From NCBI GenBank assembly GCA_964490705.1, contig CAZBCG010000008.1, positions 1 through 64,000 on the forward strand: a DNA stretch of 64,000 nt, read 5' to 3'. The translations under genes were made by a program, and so were the position numbers. The notes below the pieces were generated by a model. The model did not search any database. It saw only the letters and a list, made by a program, of their open reading frames with translations, and was not told where the DNA came from. Below, in pieces: positions 42,297 through 51,811 of the stretch. How positions within the stretch are numbered: position 1 is the first letter of the stretch; each line of letters begins with the position of its first letter. The stretch is from Fodinibius sp964490705 (lineage in GTDB: Bacteria; Bacteroidota; Rhodothermia; Balneolales; Balneolaceae).

Positions 42297-44930
42297 ATGG
42301 CTAATTTTCGACTTCGTTTCCTTTTGATCTCCTTGGTTATCCCGTTGATGACCACAACGTTGTTGCAAGCGCAGAATGAGCGTTTCCAGTTTGATCCAAA
42401 CATAAACTATGATACAGAAATATCGTCACCCGCCGAGTTTTTGGGATACGAACTGGGATCCGAATTCACCTTTCATTCTGATGTTGTCCGATACTTTGAA
42501 TATCTGTCGGAAAATTCTGAGCGCCTGGATTTTCATAAATATGCCGAAACATACGAAGGACGCGGCCTTTATTATGCGGTGATTTCATCCGGGCAAAACA
42601 TGTCCAATATTGACAATCTTCGGAAAAAGAATCTACAGCTGACCAAACCTGCTTCTGTTAGTGGTTCGGCGGCTCGGGACATTATGAGTGAGCAGCCGAT
42701 TACGGTTTGGCTCAGTTACAATGTGCACGGCAACGAGCCGTCCAGCAGTGAGTCGGCTATGCAGTCGGCCTATCGATTGGTGGCAGGTATGGATGCCGAA
42801 ACCCAGCGCATGCGCGAGGAGGCCATCACTATTATTGATCCGATGCTGAATCCCGATGGACGAGACCGCTATGTCAACTGGTACAAATCGGCACGCAGCA
42901 GTGTGCTTAATGAGGATCCCCGGGATTTGGAACACGATGAGATCTGGCCGGGTGGACGTACAAATCACTACTGGTTTGATCTGAATAGAGATTGGACGTG
43001 GTTGGTGCATCCCGAATCACGCGGACGCATCGACGTCTATCAACAGTGGATGCCGCAGGTGCATCTCGATCTCCATGAGCAGGGTTTTAACGACAACTAT
43101 TTTACGATGCCCGGCACCACGCCCCGCAATCACGAGCTGCCCGATGACTACAAAAAATGGGCCGATGTATTTGGACGCGGTGTGATTGAAGAGTTTGATA
43201 AGCACAACATCAACTTTGCTACGCGCGAATCTTTCGACTTTTTCTATCCGGGTTACGGATCATCGTATCCCAGTAATATGGGTGCTATTGGGATGCTGGC
43301 TGAGCAGGGCGGACACAGCCGTGGCGGCCGGGCCGTAGAAACGGATGATGGCTATGTATTGACTTTGAAGCAGCGCATTTTTGATCACTATACAAACTCT
43401 ATTGCTACCGTGCGGACGGCCATTGAAAATCGGGAGCCGCTGCTTAGCTATTTTCATAATGCTTTTTCTGATGAAGCCCGAAAAGGCAACGCCGAAGCTT
43501 TTATCTTGCCGGATAACGGCCGCGATTATACCTATGAGTTTGTGGATATTATGCTCCAGCACGGGGTAGAAATTTCCAGGGCAGAAGAGGATTTCCGCCA
43601 GCGCGATGCTTACAGCTATTGGGATGGGGAATCCGGCCGCCGCTCATTTGAAGAAGGCAGTTTTATCATTTCCACCGATCAGCCGCGACATATTTTTATC
43701 AATACCCTTATGAAGCGGCAGTTGGCGATCAAAGATTCGGTGATGTACGACATGGCCACATGGTCGGCCCCGATGGCCTACAATTTAGATGCCGCCTGGA
43801 CTACGCGCTCGGTTGATGTTGCTCAAAACCCGGTCACCGAATCGCCGTCGTATGCCAAAGGCGTTGATAATGCCGATGCCGGCTATGCCTATGTGATCGA
43901 TTGGAATCAGCGGTATGCTCCCAACGCATTGGCGAAGCTCTGGAATGCCGAGTATCGTGTACGCAGTGCCGAGAAAGAATTTTCACTCAGCGGCAAAATG
44001 TACAGTAGGGGAAGTTTAATCGTACTGATTGGGCGTAATTATGAGAAGAAAGATCAAATTGCGGCCGATATGCAGCGTATTGCCAAAGAAGCAAATGTGC
44101 AGGTGCAAGGTTTTGATACCGGACGCATGGCCAGCGGTATCGATCTGGCTTCGGACAGCAGTGTTCCTGTTGAGAAACCGAAGGTGGCACTGATGGTCGA
44201 TAGTCCCTTTAGCTCATATACCGCGGGACAAATTTGGTTCTTGTTCGATCAGTGGACCGAGTTTGGTATTTCGCGCATCCGCAGCGATGCACTCTCGTAT
44301 CTTGATCTATCCGAATATGATGTGCTGGTGTTGCCCGGTGCGTGGGGCGGCTATTCATCCGTATTGGATTCGGCAGCAGTGGATCGTTTAAAAGGATGGG
44401 TCCGCCAGGGCGGGACGCTGGTAGCGACCGAAGATGCCGCCGAGTTTGCCACCAAAGACCAATCGGGACTAACATCCGTAGCGTTGGTAGATGAGGAAAA
44501 TAAAGAGGAGGAAAAGGCATCTGATGAAGTAGATCCCGAAGCTTTTACCACCTATGCGGCGCGGGAAGATACATCGGGATTAAAGCGGATTCCCGGATCA
44601 GCATTCAAGGGACATATCGACAATACGAATCCGCTGGCATTTGGTATTCCGGATCGCCTGTATTCTCTAAAATTCAGTGATGAAGCGCTGCAGCCGTCCA
44701 CCGATTGGCAGCTGGTAGGTTATTACGATCGTAATCCACAATCAGTGATGGCAGCCGGATACGCATCCCGGGAAAATAGAGAGCACGCGGCCGGGAAAGG
44801 CTTTGCCGGCGTTCAGGAGGCAGGCTCCGGTAAGGTGGTATTCCTGTTGGATAATACGCAGTATCGCATGTTCTGGGTCGGTCCCGCACGGATGATGCAA
44901 AATGCGGTGATGCTACTTCACGATATGTAG
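42297..44930 (+). CDS. Exported M14-family zinc carboxypeptidase with amidotransferase-like C-terminal domain
   Basis: 877 residues from ATG 42297, which opens a signal peptide (MANFRLRFLLISLVIPLMT...LLQAQ); an upstream start adds 18 polar residues. The M14 domain (about 45-390) carries YNVHGNEPSSSE (His144, Glu147), the distal zinc His in VHLDLHEQGF (His256 or 260) and EQGGHSRGGRAVET with the catalytic Glu. From about 640 a second alpha/beta domain resembles ThuA/type-1 amidotransferases (KVALMVDSPFSSY, YDVLVLPGAWGGY, GWVRQGGTLVATED). Peptide or cell-wall hydrolase outside the cytoplasm. Terminator follows. Confidence 0.85.
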   Translation: MANFRLRFLLISLVIPLMTTTLLQAQNERFQFDPNINYDTEISSPAEFLGYELGSEFTFHSDVVRYFEYLSENSERLDFHKYAETYEGRGLYYAVISSGQNMSNIDNLRKKNLQLTKPASVSGSAARDIMSEQPITVWLSYNVHGNEPSSSESAMQSAYRLVAGMDAETQRMREEAITIIDPMLNPDGRDRYVNWYKSARSSVLNEDPRDLEHDEIWPGGRTNHYWFDLNRDWTWLVHPESRGRIDVYQQWMPQVHLDLHEQGFNDNYFTMPGTTPRNHELPDDYKKWADVFGRGVIEEFDKHNINFATRESFDFFYPGYGSSYPSNMGAIGMLAEQGGHSRGGRAVETDDGYVLTLKQRIFDHYTNSIATVRTAIENREPLLSYFHNAFSDEARKGNAEAFILPDNGRDYTYEFVDIMLQHGVEISRAEEDFRQRDAYSYWDGESGRRSFEEGSFIISTDQPRHIFINTLMKRQLAIKDSVMYDMATWSAPMAYNLDAAWTTRSVDVAQNPVTESPSYAKGVDNADAGYAYVIDWNQRYAPNALAKLWNAEYRVRSAEKEFSLSGKMYSRGSLIVLIGRNYEKKDQIAADMQRIAKEANVQVQGFDTGRMASGIDLASDSSVPVEKPKVALMVDSPFSSYTAGQIWFLFDQWTEFGISRIRSDALSYLDLSEYDVLVLPGAWGGYSSVLDSAAVDRLKGWVRQGGTLVATEDAAEFATKDQSGLTSVALVDEENKEEEKASDEVDPEAFTTYAAREDTSGLKRIPGSAFKGHIDNTNPLAFGIPDRLYSLKFSDEALQPSTDWQLVGYYDRNPQSVMAAGYASRENREHAAGKGFAGVQEAGSGKVVFLLDNTQYRMFWVGPARMMQNAVMLLHDM

Positions 44931-44951
44931 ATTTGCAATAATTTTTTTACT

Positions 44952-44984
44952 AAAGCCTGGCAGTCTAAAAGTTGTCGGGCTTTT
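44952..44984 (+). terminator. Probable terminator after the M14 peptidase
   Basis: AAAGCCTGGCA / TGTCGGGCTTT pair over 11 positions with two G-T wobbles, and four Ts follow inside the second arm. Ten-base loop. Confidence 0.6.
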
Positions 44985-45009
44985 CTATTTTAGAGAACTT
45001 CAAAATCAT

Positions 45010-45059
45010 GTCATCCTGAACCATTGTACTGAGCTCGTCTCAGTATCTCTTTCAGGATC
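45010..45059. repeat. Dispersed palindromic element, TCATCCTGAA/TTCAGGAT family (copy 4, nested)
   Basis: Outer arms TCATCCTGAA and TTCAGGAT enclose an inner hairpin ACTGAG-CTCGT-CTCAGT. Same family as the copies near 325, 16453 and 30808. Confidence 0.7.
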
Positions 45060-45095
45060 TAAGGAGAAAAATTATTCAGTTGCTAACATCAATTC

Positions 45096-45458
45096 CTATG
45101 GTTCCAGCGGCTGCTCCACAAACATATATTCTTCGACCGGTTCGCCGCCGATAAGGTGCTCCTGGATGATTTGCTCTAACACTTCGGGCTTACAGGAGTG
45201 ATACCAGATGCCTTCGGGATAGACGACCGCCACCGGACCTTTTTTACAGATGCGCAGGCAGTTGGCCTTGGTTCGGTAGATGCCGCCTTTGCCGTCCAGA
45301 TCTAATTCTTTGAGCCGCTTTTTGAGAAATTTCCAGCTTTTGAGACCGATCTCTTTCTTACAGCATTTGGGTTTTGTTTGATCAGCACAGAGGAAAATGT
45401 GGCGCTGAATTTTATCGACATGCAGTTCTTCTGCTTTTTTGCGTACGCGTTTATTCAT
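45096..45458 (-). CDS. Thioredoxin-like [2Fe-2S] ferredoxin
   Basis: 120 residues with the spacing of thioredoxin-fold ferredoxins: IFLCADQTKPKCC near the start, then ANCLRICKKGPVAVVYP, giving the four cluster cysteines. The GPVAVVYPEGIWY segment is the usual strand-turn after the second pair. A cytoplasmic electron carrier; partner unknown. Stands alone between a dispersed repeat and a gene-poor region. Confidence 0.88.
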   Translation of the reverse strand: MNKRVRKKAEELHVDKIQRHIFLCADQTKPKCCKKEIGLKSWKFLKKRLKELDLDGKGGIYRTKANCLRICKKGPVAVVYPEGIWYHSCKPEVLEQIIQEHLIGGEPVEEYMFVEQPLEP

Positions 45459-45925
45459 TTAAAAAGTATTATTGCTCTTAGAAATAATGCTGAATTTAGG
45501 GATTATATACCGCAATCATAAAGTCCTGTTTTGGTGTTTTTTTCATCCAGTTGCAGTTCTTCCTGTATGGTTAAATTTTTGCCAAAACTATGAATATCTT
45601 TGAACTGCAGGTTTTTGCAAAATAGATCAGGGGTCGGTCAGCTAAACAGGCATAGGTAAGTATTTTTACCTAAATTAAATTGCTTAACAAGTAAATTAAG
45701 TATATTAGCCTATATAAATATTCCGGCAAATAAGTTATTCTAATTCACTTATTTTGATGTATTTTCTGAGGCGGAAAATTAATTAGGATAAGAGGCTGAG
45801 CTCCACATTTGACCGTGTTTTTGAAGAAATAATTGGGAACATTGTTCGTTGTATGTAGATAAATAAAGACATCTGCATGGCGCAGATTAAATACCCCTTG
45901 CAATCAAATTCGGATATCATTATTA
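45459..45925. other. 467-base region without a gene
   Basis: AT-rich. I see no credible protein or RNA gene. It includes an inverted repeat TAGGTAA-N6-TTACCTA (45653-45672) that could be a regulator site for the gene starting at 45926, and several AAATTAA-type tracts. Confidence 0.5.
45653..45672. promoter_or_regulatory. Inverted repeat upstream of the LuxR-type regulator (candidate operator)
   Basis: TAGGTAA (45653-45659) and TTACCTA (45666-45672) with a six-base centre. NarL-type regulators bind TACC-rich heptamers, so auto-regulation by the 45926 gene is possible. Weak, from symmetry and place only. Confidence 0.3.
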
Positions 45926-46570
45926 ATGAAACTTTTGAACGTTCTTATTGCAGTACACCACAAGATTGTTCGAGATGGTATTACAAAAATTTTGTCCGAA
46001 GAGGCCAATATTAACGTAATTGGTACGGCTAAAAACAAAGAGGAGCTTTGTCCCTATGATTCCAAAGGAGATAAGATAGATGTTGTAGTGCTTGATATAG
46101 ATATCCCGGAGTTGGATTCATTGAATACAGTGACAAGAATTTTGCAGGATCATCCCAATACTCATATTCTGGCTATGAGTGATAATGAAGATCTACAGCA
46201 GATAAAAGATGTAATGCAGGCTGGTGCTTCGGGATACATTTTAAAAAAACGGGGAGCCGAAGAGCTTATCAAAGCTATTAAGGAAGTTTATTCTGGGAAT
46301 CAGTTTCTCTGCAATGATTCTATAGCTTTTTTAATTGAAGGGGAACAGGTACAGTCCACCAGTGATCGGGTTGCCGACCTAACCAAGCGAGAACTACAGG
46401 TGCTGCAATTAATATGCAGAGAACAAATAAATCGCGAAATTGCTGAGGAGTTGGGTATTAGTGTCCGTACCGTAGATTCTCACCGCCGTAACCTGTTACA
46501 AAAAACAGGGGTTAAAAACACGGCCGGACTGGTAAAATTTGCAATAAAAAATAATCTGATTAACCTGTAA
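45926..46570 (+). CDS. LuxR-family regulator with atypical receiver
   Basis: 214 residues: receiver (1-120) and GerE-type helix-turn-helix (LTKRELQVLQLICREQINRE, then RTVDSHRRNLLQKTGV). The phosphoacceptor position Asp57 (VVVLDIDIP) and the Lys in GYILKK are kept. The acidic pair that binds Mg near the N-terminus is absent: where one expects LIADDHxIVR the protein has LIAVHHKIVR. Phosphotransfer may thus be lost or altered. It heads a cluster with a second degenerate receiver, a KaiC-like ATPase and a large kinase, all on the plus strand. Confidence 0.85.
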   Translation: MKLLNVLIAVHHKIVRDGITKILSEEANINVIGTAKNKEELCPYDSKGDKIDVVVLDIDIPELDSLNTVTRILQDHPNTHILAMSDNEDLQQIKDVMQAGASGYILKKRGAEELIKAIKEVYSGNQFLCNDSIAFLIEGEQVQSTSDRVADLTKRELQVLQLICREQINREIAEELGISVRTVDSHRRNLLQKTGVKNTAGLVKFAIKNNLINL

Positions 46571-46737
46571 ATAAGGTCAAATAAATAACTGTTTTACTTT
46601 GGCTTACTTAAGCCGTACTATAATTTTCGGACAATTCCTTTGTTGATATGATGTTTTAGCAGTTTTTTGAAGCCCCCTCCGTTTCTAAAAAGGTTAACCG
46701 CTATATGAACAGGGTATAAATTTTAAATCCTCTTCAT

Positions 46738-47097
46738 ATGCGGATCTTACTGATAGGTAACCAATCAATACAGAATGATGCTATCAAATCAATACTTAAT
46801 TCAAGAGACGATTGGGAAGTTGAGCGTATAACACATCACCAGTTTCAAGAGGGCATATCCATAGGTAGAAAATACCAGATTTCGTTAATAGATTTCGTTT
46901 CATCGCCCTATAAACCAGATGAGTACATGCGAGATATTCGCGAGAAAAAAATAGCTAAATACTTCGTTGCACTTTGCGAAGACGGTTTTAGTGAATATAG
47001 TGAGCCGTTAATAGAAGCCGGTGCGAATCATTGTCTTTCTATTGATTCCGATACTGAAGAACTGTTGCATACTGTTTCTCAGCTTGATGAGAAATAA
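46738..47097 (+). CDS. Degenerate stand-alone receiver-like protein
   Basis: 119 residues with a receiver-like beginning (MRILLIGNQSIQNDAIKSIL) and the strand QISLIDFVSSP carrying Asp52. The acidic pair (here IGNQS) and the conserved Lys are missing (GANHCLSIDSD in that place), so Mg-dependent phosphorylation is unlikely. Possibly a protein-protein module for the KaiC/kinase set that follows by 215 bases. The fold call is from pattern only. Confidence 0.55.
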   Translation: MRILLIGNQSIQNDAIKSILNSRDDWEVERITHHQFQEGISIGRKYQISLIDFVSSPYKPDEYMRDIREKKIAKYFVALCEDGFSEYSEPLIEAGANHCLSIDSDTEELLHTVSQLDEK

Positions 47098-47312
47098 CCT
47101 TCCCTTCGCCCATTATCGTTGGTATTTATAAAATAATTACGCCTTTTTCTCACTCTTTTGTAGGTGTAAATACCCATATTTTAAAATAAGCCTTTTACGT
47201 CAACAAGTTCTGTTTGCAATCCTTTACTTTGGTGATGTATTAAATTCAGGGATTGAGATATCTTTCAGGTGCTCCATCACAAAAAATTCTATTAAATCTC
47301 AAATAGCTTAAT

Positions 47313-48746
47313 ATGAGTGATATTGACAAAATATCAACGGGCTTAGAAGGATTAGATGAGATTCTACACGGTGGATTAATTCCCCAAAAAGCCTATTTGG
47401 TACAAGGGGGGCCGGGGACCGGTAAATCAACATTGGGCTTTCACTTTTTAAAGCAGGCCCTGGATAAGGGTGAAGACGCCCTGTGTATTACCATGGTTGA
47501 GTCGAAAGAGAGTCTTCTTCAAAATGCCAAACAGTTTGGCATTGATCTTTCTGGTGTAGTTGCCCTGGATTTAAGTCCGGCTGAGGATCTGAGTAAAAAT
47601 AATGAACAGTACAGTGTGTTCTCTCCGGCCGATGTGGAGCAGGGGCCGATTATGGAAGCTGTGACGAAGGCGGTAGATGAGCATTCGCCCAGCCGCATAC
47701 TGATTGACTCCTTTACGATGTTGCGGCTGCTGAATCAGGATCCCTATCAAATGCGGAAGCTGACCCTGTCGCTGGTAAATTATGTTACAAACCGCGGTGC
47801 CACGATGATGATGACCTCTGAGCTGGGTAATAGCCCGGATGATGACGCGGCTTACTGGGTTGACGGTATCGTAAAACTGGAAAATGAGTCTGACTGGAGA
47901 AACTTAAGCGTCACGAAATTAAGAGGATCTGATCATATGAGTGGCGAGCATGCTTTTAAAATAACAGGGAATGGGCTTGTGATTTATCCGCGGTTGCGTC
48001 CCAATAATTATAGCCGAACCTTCGAAAAAGACACATTATCCTCTGGCGTAGAAGGGGTTGACAAGCTGCTTAACGGAGGTGTTGAAAAGGGAACAACCAG
48101 CCTGATTGTTGGTCCCACGGGAGTTGGAAAGACAAATCTTGGACTTCAGTTTATTAAAGAAGCTGCTATACGTGGTGAGCGATCAGCGGTGTATACCTTC
48201 GAAGAATCGAAAGAGCTTATTACCCAGCGGTCCGAAATGATTAATACTCCCATTCGAAAGATGCTTGAGGGAGATTATCTTAAAATTATGTCGGTAGAAC
48301 CGCTTTCCTATTCCCCGGATGAATTTGCGAAAATCGTCCGCAGGGATGTGGAGGAAAATGGCACTTCCATTGTCATGATTGATGCCATCGGCGGATATAA
48401 TATGGCTGTGCGCGGCAAAAATACCCTGGAACGGCTGCATGCACTCACTGTTTACTTGCAGAATATGGGTGTTACTACTCTGTTGTTGAATGAGACAAAA
48501 AATGTGACGGGCGCATTTTCTACTACGAATATGAATGCAAGCTATCTGGCTGACAACATTGTCTTTCTGCGGTACCTGGAAGTAAGTGGGCAAATAAGAA
48601 AAGCCATCGGAGTATTGAAGAAGAGAATGAGTGATTTCGAAAAATCAATTCGTGAATTTCAAATCACCTCCGAAGGTATTAAAGTTGGAGATAAACTGGA
48701 AAATATAAGTGGAATTTTATCTGGTACACCAGAGCTTGAAAAGTAG
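47313..48746 (+). CDS. KaiC-like double-domain RecA ATPase
   Basis: 477 residues, two KaiC domains. CI: Walker A GGPGTGKST (32-40), Walker B RILIDSFTML. CII: Walker A VGPTGVGKTN (about 266-275), Walker B IVMIDAIGGY. In CII the catalytic Glu pair is kept (YTFEESKE); in CI it is reduced to one Glu (ITMVESKE). No kaiA or kaiB lies nearby, so this is not evidence for a circadian clock. The histidine kinase starts 20 bases downstream, as in other bacterial KaiC-kinase pairs. Likely an ATP-driven signalling hub of the cluster; the phosphorylation sites of clock KaiC cannot be assigned. Confidence 0.85.
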   Translation: MSDIDKISTGLEGLDEILHGGLIPQKAYLVQGGPGTGKSTLGFHFLKQALDKGEDALCITMVESKESLLQNAKQFGIDLSGVVALDLSPAEDLSKNNEQYSVFSPADVEQGPIMEAVTKAVDEHSPSRILIDSFTMLRLLNQDPYQMRKLTLSLVNYVTNRGATMMMTSELGNSPDDDAAYWVDGIVKLENESDWRNLSVTKLRGSDHMSGEHAFKITGNGLVIYPRLRPNNYSRTFEKDTLSSGVEGVDKLLNGGVEKGTTSLIVGPTGVGKTNLGLQFIKEAAIRGERSAVYTFEESKELITQRSEMINTPIRKMLEGDYLKIMSVEPLSYSPDEFAKIVRRDVEENGTSIVMIDAIGGYNMAVRGKNTLERLHALTVYLQNMGVTTLLLNETKNVTGAFSTTNMNASYLADNIVFLRYLEVSGQIRKAIGVLKKRMSDFEKSIREFQITSEGIKVGDKLENISGILSGTPELEK

Positions 48747-48766
48747 CTTTCAATGGATTGGTTAAA

Positions 48767-51742
48767 ATGGACACTATGGGCTTGACATATGATATCCCGG
48801 AATTGAGTACAGAAGGTCAGCCGGTGCTTTTATTGTCGGTCCATAACGTTAAGGATCGGAAGCTGATAAAGCAGTTTCTGCCCGATTCTATGGCTATAGA
48901 AACCAGCAGGGATGGTATAGCCGGTCGGGATTTTGATCTTTGTATCCTGGATTACCCATCGTTTGATGCCAATAAGCAGTCCTTGCAGGAGTTAAAAGAT
49001 GAGGCCGCCCCGATTTTTTTGCCTTTCTTGTTGTTGTCACCAAATCAGAAGGCAATCAGAAACAATGCTACCGTTTTAGAGTTCGCTGATGATGTGGTGT
49101 ATATTCCCGCCTCACCCAAGTTGTTGCAATCGCGTATTAGCCTTCTGTTAAAACAGCGCGAGTATTCCCTGAAGCTGGAAGAAAAAAGTCGGCAGCTGGA
49201 ACAGGCAAATAAAGAGCTTAAGGAGGAAAAAGAAAAGTACCAACTGCTTACTGATAATTCGACCGATATGATCTCGGTGCATAAGCCTGATGGGACGTAC
49301 TTGTATGTTTCGCCCGCATCGGAAGAGCTCATTGGCTATACTCCCGAAGAGCTTGTAGGGAAAAATGCGTTTGATAATATCCACCCGGAGGACCAAGAGC
49401 CATTGTTGGAGGCGGAAGAACCTTTTGCTGACAATGAGATTATTCGAGTTACATTTCGGAAAGGGATAAAAGATGGAGGATACAAGTGGGTGGAATCTAC
49501 CATGCGACCAATTAGGGACGAGGATACCGGAGAAGTTACAGAGATCCAGGCGGGGACACGAGATATCTCAGCTCGCAAGAAATATGAGCATGAGCTCGAA
49601 GAAGAGAAAGAGTTTATAGACAAGTCCATACAAAGTTTGCCCGAACTGTTTTTTCTAATAGATGAGGATCAGAATTTTGTAAAGTGGAATAATATAGAGC
49701 GTGAGCTGGGCTATACCGATGAAGAAATTCCCGAGATGGATCCCCTGGATTTCTACAAAAAAGAAGATCACTCCTTTATTATCTCAAAAATTGAAGAAGC
49801 CTTTGGAACCGGAAATGCCGAGGCCGAGGTGCAGATGCAGGCAAAGGACGGTGAAATTATTCCCTATTATGTGACGGCCAATTCTTTCCAAAGAGGAGAA
49901 AAGAGATTTATCGTTGGATCGTGTATCAATCTATCCGAGATAAAAGAGACCCAGTATGAGCTGGAACAGCACCGTCAATTGTTGGATGCTATAATCAATC
50001 AGACAAAATCAATTATCTATGTAAAAGATCAGGACAAGAAGTATAGACTGGTCAACGAGAGCTTTGTAGATCTTTTTGATCGTGATCGTGAGAATATTCT
50101 TGGTAAAACAAGTCGTGAGCTGCACGGCCGCGAATTCTACAAGCAGGTTAAGGAGAATGACAATGCGGTATTGAAGTATGGCAAAACCATTGAAACCGAA
50201 GAAGCTATTCCGGTCCGTGGAGAAACCCGTTACTATCACTCTATAAAATATCCGTTAAAAGGAGTGCCCGGCTACGAGAATTGTCTGTGCGGTATTTCTA
50301 CTGACATTACCGATCTTAAGAAGGCTACTAATCAGTTACAGGAACGGATAAAAGAGCAGCGGTGCCTGTATGAGATTTCGAAACTGACTGAACAGAAACA
50401 GACCGTTGCCGATCTGCTGGAAAAAGCTGTTGAATTGATTCCCCAGGGCTGGCAGTATACTGATGTTACAGAAGCGGCAATTCATTTTGACGGGGAGAGT
50501 TATAAAACGGAGCAATACCGCGATACCGAGTGGAAACTATCGGCTGTGAGCCAAAAAATTGAAGAAAAACCACTGCAAATTGAGGTTGTCTATACCCAGC
50601 AGAAGCCCGATGCTGATAAAGGACCGTTTTTGGATGAAGAACAACAACTAATCAACAGTATTTTAGAAAAGTTGTCCTCTAAGATTGATCGAATATTTGC
50701 CCAGGAGCGACTCAAACAGAGCGAAAAACGTTGGGAGAGTCTCGTTAAAAATGATCCTGATCTTATCCAGACACTGGATGACGAAGGCAATATCAAATTT
50801 ATCAACCAAGCGGGGGCCAATATGTTGGGTTTCGACGATCCCGACGAGATTATCGGCAAAAACTATTTTGATCTGATTGTTCTCGAGGAAGACAAAAAGC
50901 AGTTTACTAATCAACGAATTAAAAACGTGCTAGATGGCAATGAAATTGAGTCGCATATCTTCAAGATCAGAGATTCTAACGGCAAATTGCTGTACCTGGA
51001 ATCGCAGGCCGTGCCAATTACGCTGGATAACGGAGAGAGGGGGCTACAACAGGTAGCTTCGGATGTGACCGATCGTGTGGAGTATGAGCGCGAATTGAAA
51101 GAATCGCTTAAAGAGAAGGAAACGCTGCTGCAAGAAGTGCATCATCGTGTAAAAAATAATTTAGCTGTGGTATCGGGTATGTTGCAGCTACAGGTGTTTA
51201 ACACGGAAGATAAGACAGTCCAAAGCCTGCTGGGCGACAGCCAAAAGCGTATTCAAACCATGGCGTTGATCCATGAGAAGCTGTATCAATCTGAATCGCT
51301 TTCAAATATTGATTTCGGTGTATATGTAGAAGATCTGATACGAAATGTACAGACAGTATCTTCTGCCAACGAAGAAATTGGAATCGATCTTGAATATGAT
51401 TCTTTTAATCTGAATGTAAATCAGGCGGTACCATGTGCGCTTATCTTAAATGAGATCATCTCCAATGCCTACGAACATGCTTTTACTGATCAAAAGGAGG
51501 GAACGGTCAATATTTCACTAAAAGAAAGTGATGAAACAATACATGTTCGCATCAGTGATAACGGTAAAGGTCTGCCATCCACATTTGATGAAAAGCAAGA
51601 ACAGTCAATGGGGTTTACAATTATAAAAACCTTGATAAAACAGCTTAATGCCGATTTTGAAGTGAAGAATAAGAATGGAACGACCATTTCATTTTCATTT
51701 AAAAGACAAGAGATCAAAGGGTCTTCCAGCTCACTGGTATAA
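48767..51742 (+). CDS. Multi-PAS histidine kinase (HisKA_2) with receiver-like N-terminus
   Basis: Start placed at ATG 48767; a TTG three codons earlier is possible. Residues 1-130 look like a receiver (VLLLSVHNVKDRKL, FDLCILDYPSF) without the acidic pair, ending in a coiled coil (about 132-160). Then PAS domains at about 162-285, 290-410 and 415-530, a GAF-like part (about 540-650), a fourth PAS (about 660-785), and a HisKA_2 kinase: EVHHRVKNNLAVVSGMLQLQ with the phosphoacceptor His, and LILNEIISNAYEHAF for ATP. No membrane helix, so cytoplasmic. Pairs with the KaiC-like gene 20 bases upstream. Confidence 0.88.
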   Translation: MDTMGLTYDIPELSTEGQPVLLLSVHNVKDRKLIKQFLPDSMAIETSRDGIAGRDFDLCILDYPSFDANKQSLQELKDEAAPIFLPFLLLSPNQKAIRNNATVLEFADDVVYIPASPKLLQSRISLLLKQREYSLKLEEKSRQLEQANKELKEEKEKYQLLTDNSTDMISVHKPDGTYLYVSPASEELIGYTPEELVGKNAFDNIHPEDQEPLLEAEEPFADNEIIRVTFRKGIKDGGYKWVESTMRPIRDEDTGEVTEIQAGTRDISARKKYEHELEEEKEFIDKSIQSLPELFFLIDEDQNFVKWNNIERELGYTDEEIPEMDPLDFYKKEDHSFIISKIEEAFGTGNAEAEVQMQAKDGEIIPYYVTANSFQRGEKRFIVGSCINLSEIKETQYELEQHRQLLDAIINQTKSIIYVKDQDKKYRLVNESFVDLFDRDRENILGKTSRELHGREFYKQVKENDNAVLKYGKTIETEEAIPVRGETRYYHSIKYPLKGVPGYENCLCGISTDITDLKKATNQLQERIKEQRCLYEISKLTEQKQTVADLLEKAVELIPQGWQYTDVTEAAIHFDGESYKTEQYRDTEWKLSAVSQKIEEKPLQIEVVYTQQKPDADKGPFLDEEQQLINSILEKLSSKIDRIFAQERLKQSEKRWESLVKNDPDLIQTLDDEGNIKFINQAGANMLGFDDPDEIIGKNYFDLIVLEEDKKQFTNQRIKNVLDGNEIESHIFKIRDSNGKLLYLESQAVPITLDNGERGLQQVASDVTDRVEYERELKESLKEKETLLQEVHHRVKNNLAVVSGMLQLQVFNTEDKTVQSLLGDSQKRIQTMALIHEKLYQSESLSNIDFGVYVEDLIRNVQTVSSANEEIGIDLEYDSFNLNVNQAVPCALILNEIISNAYEHAFTDQKEGTVNISLKESDETIHVRISDNGKGLPSTFDEKQEQSMGFTIIKTLIKQLNADFEVKNKNGTTISFSFKRQEIKGSSSSLV

Positions 51743-51811
51743 TTGAAGTGTCAATATTTTCAATCTTTGGCTACTTCTTGTTGAGCGTTTTATCCGTATT
51801 ATGACCAGTGA

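Noticed and set aside
47313..48746. Circadian clock operon
   Set aside because: Only a KaiC-like protein is present. No kaiA or kaiB is nearby and the catalytic glutamates of CI are altered.
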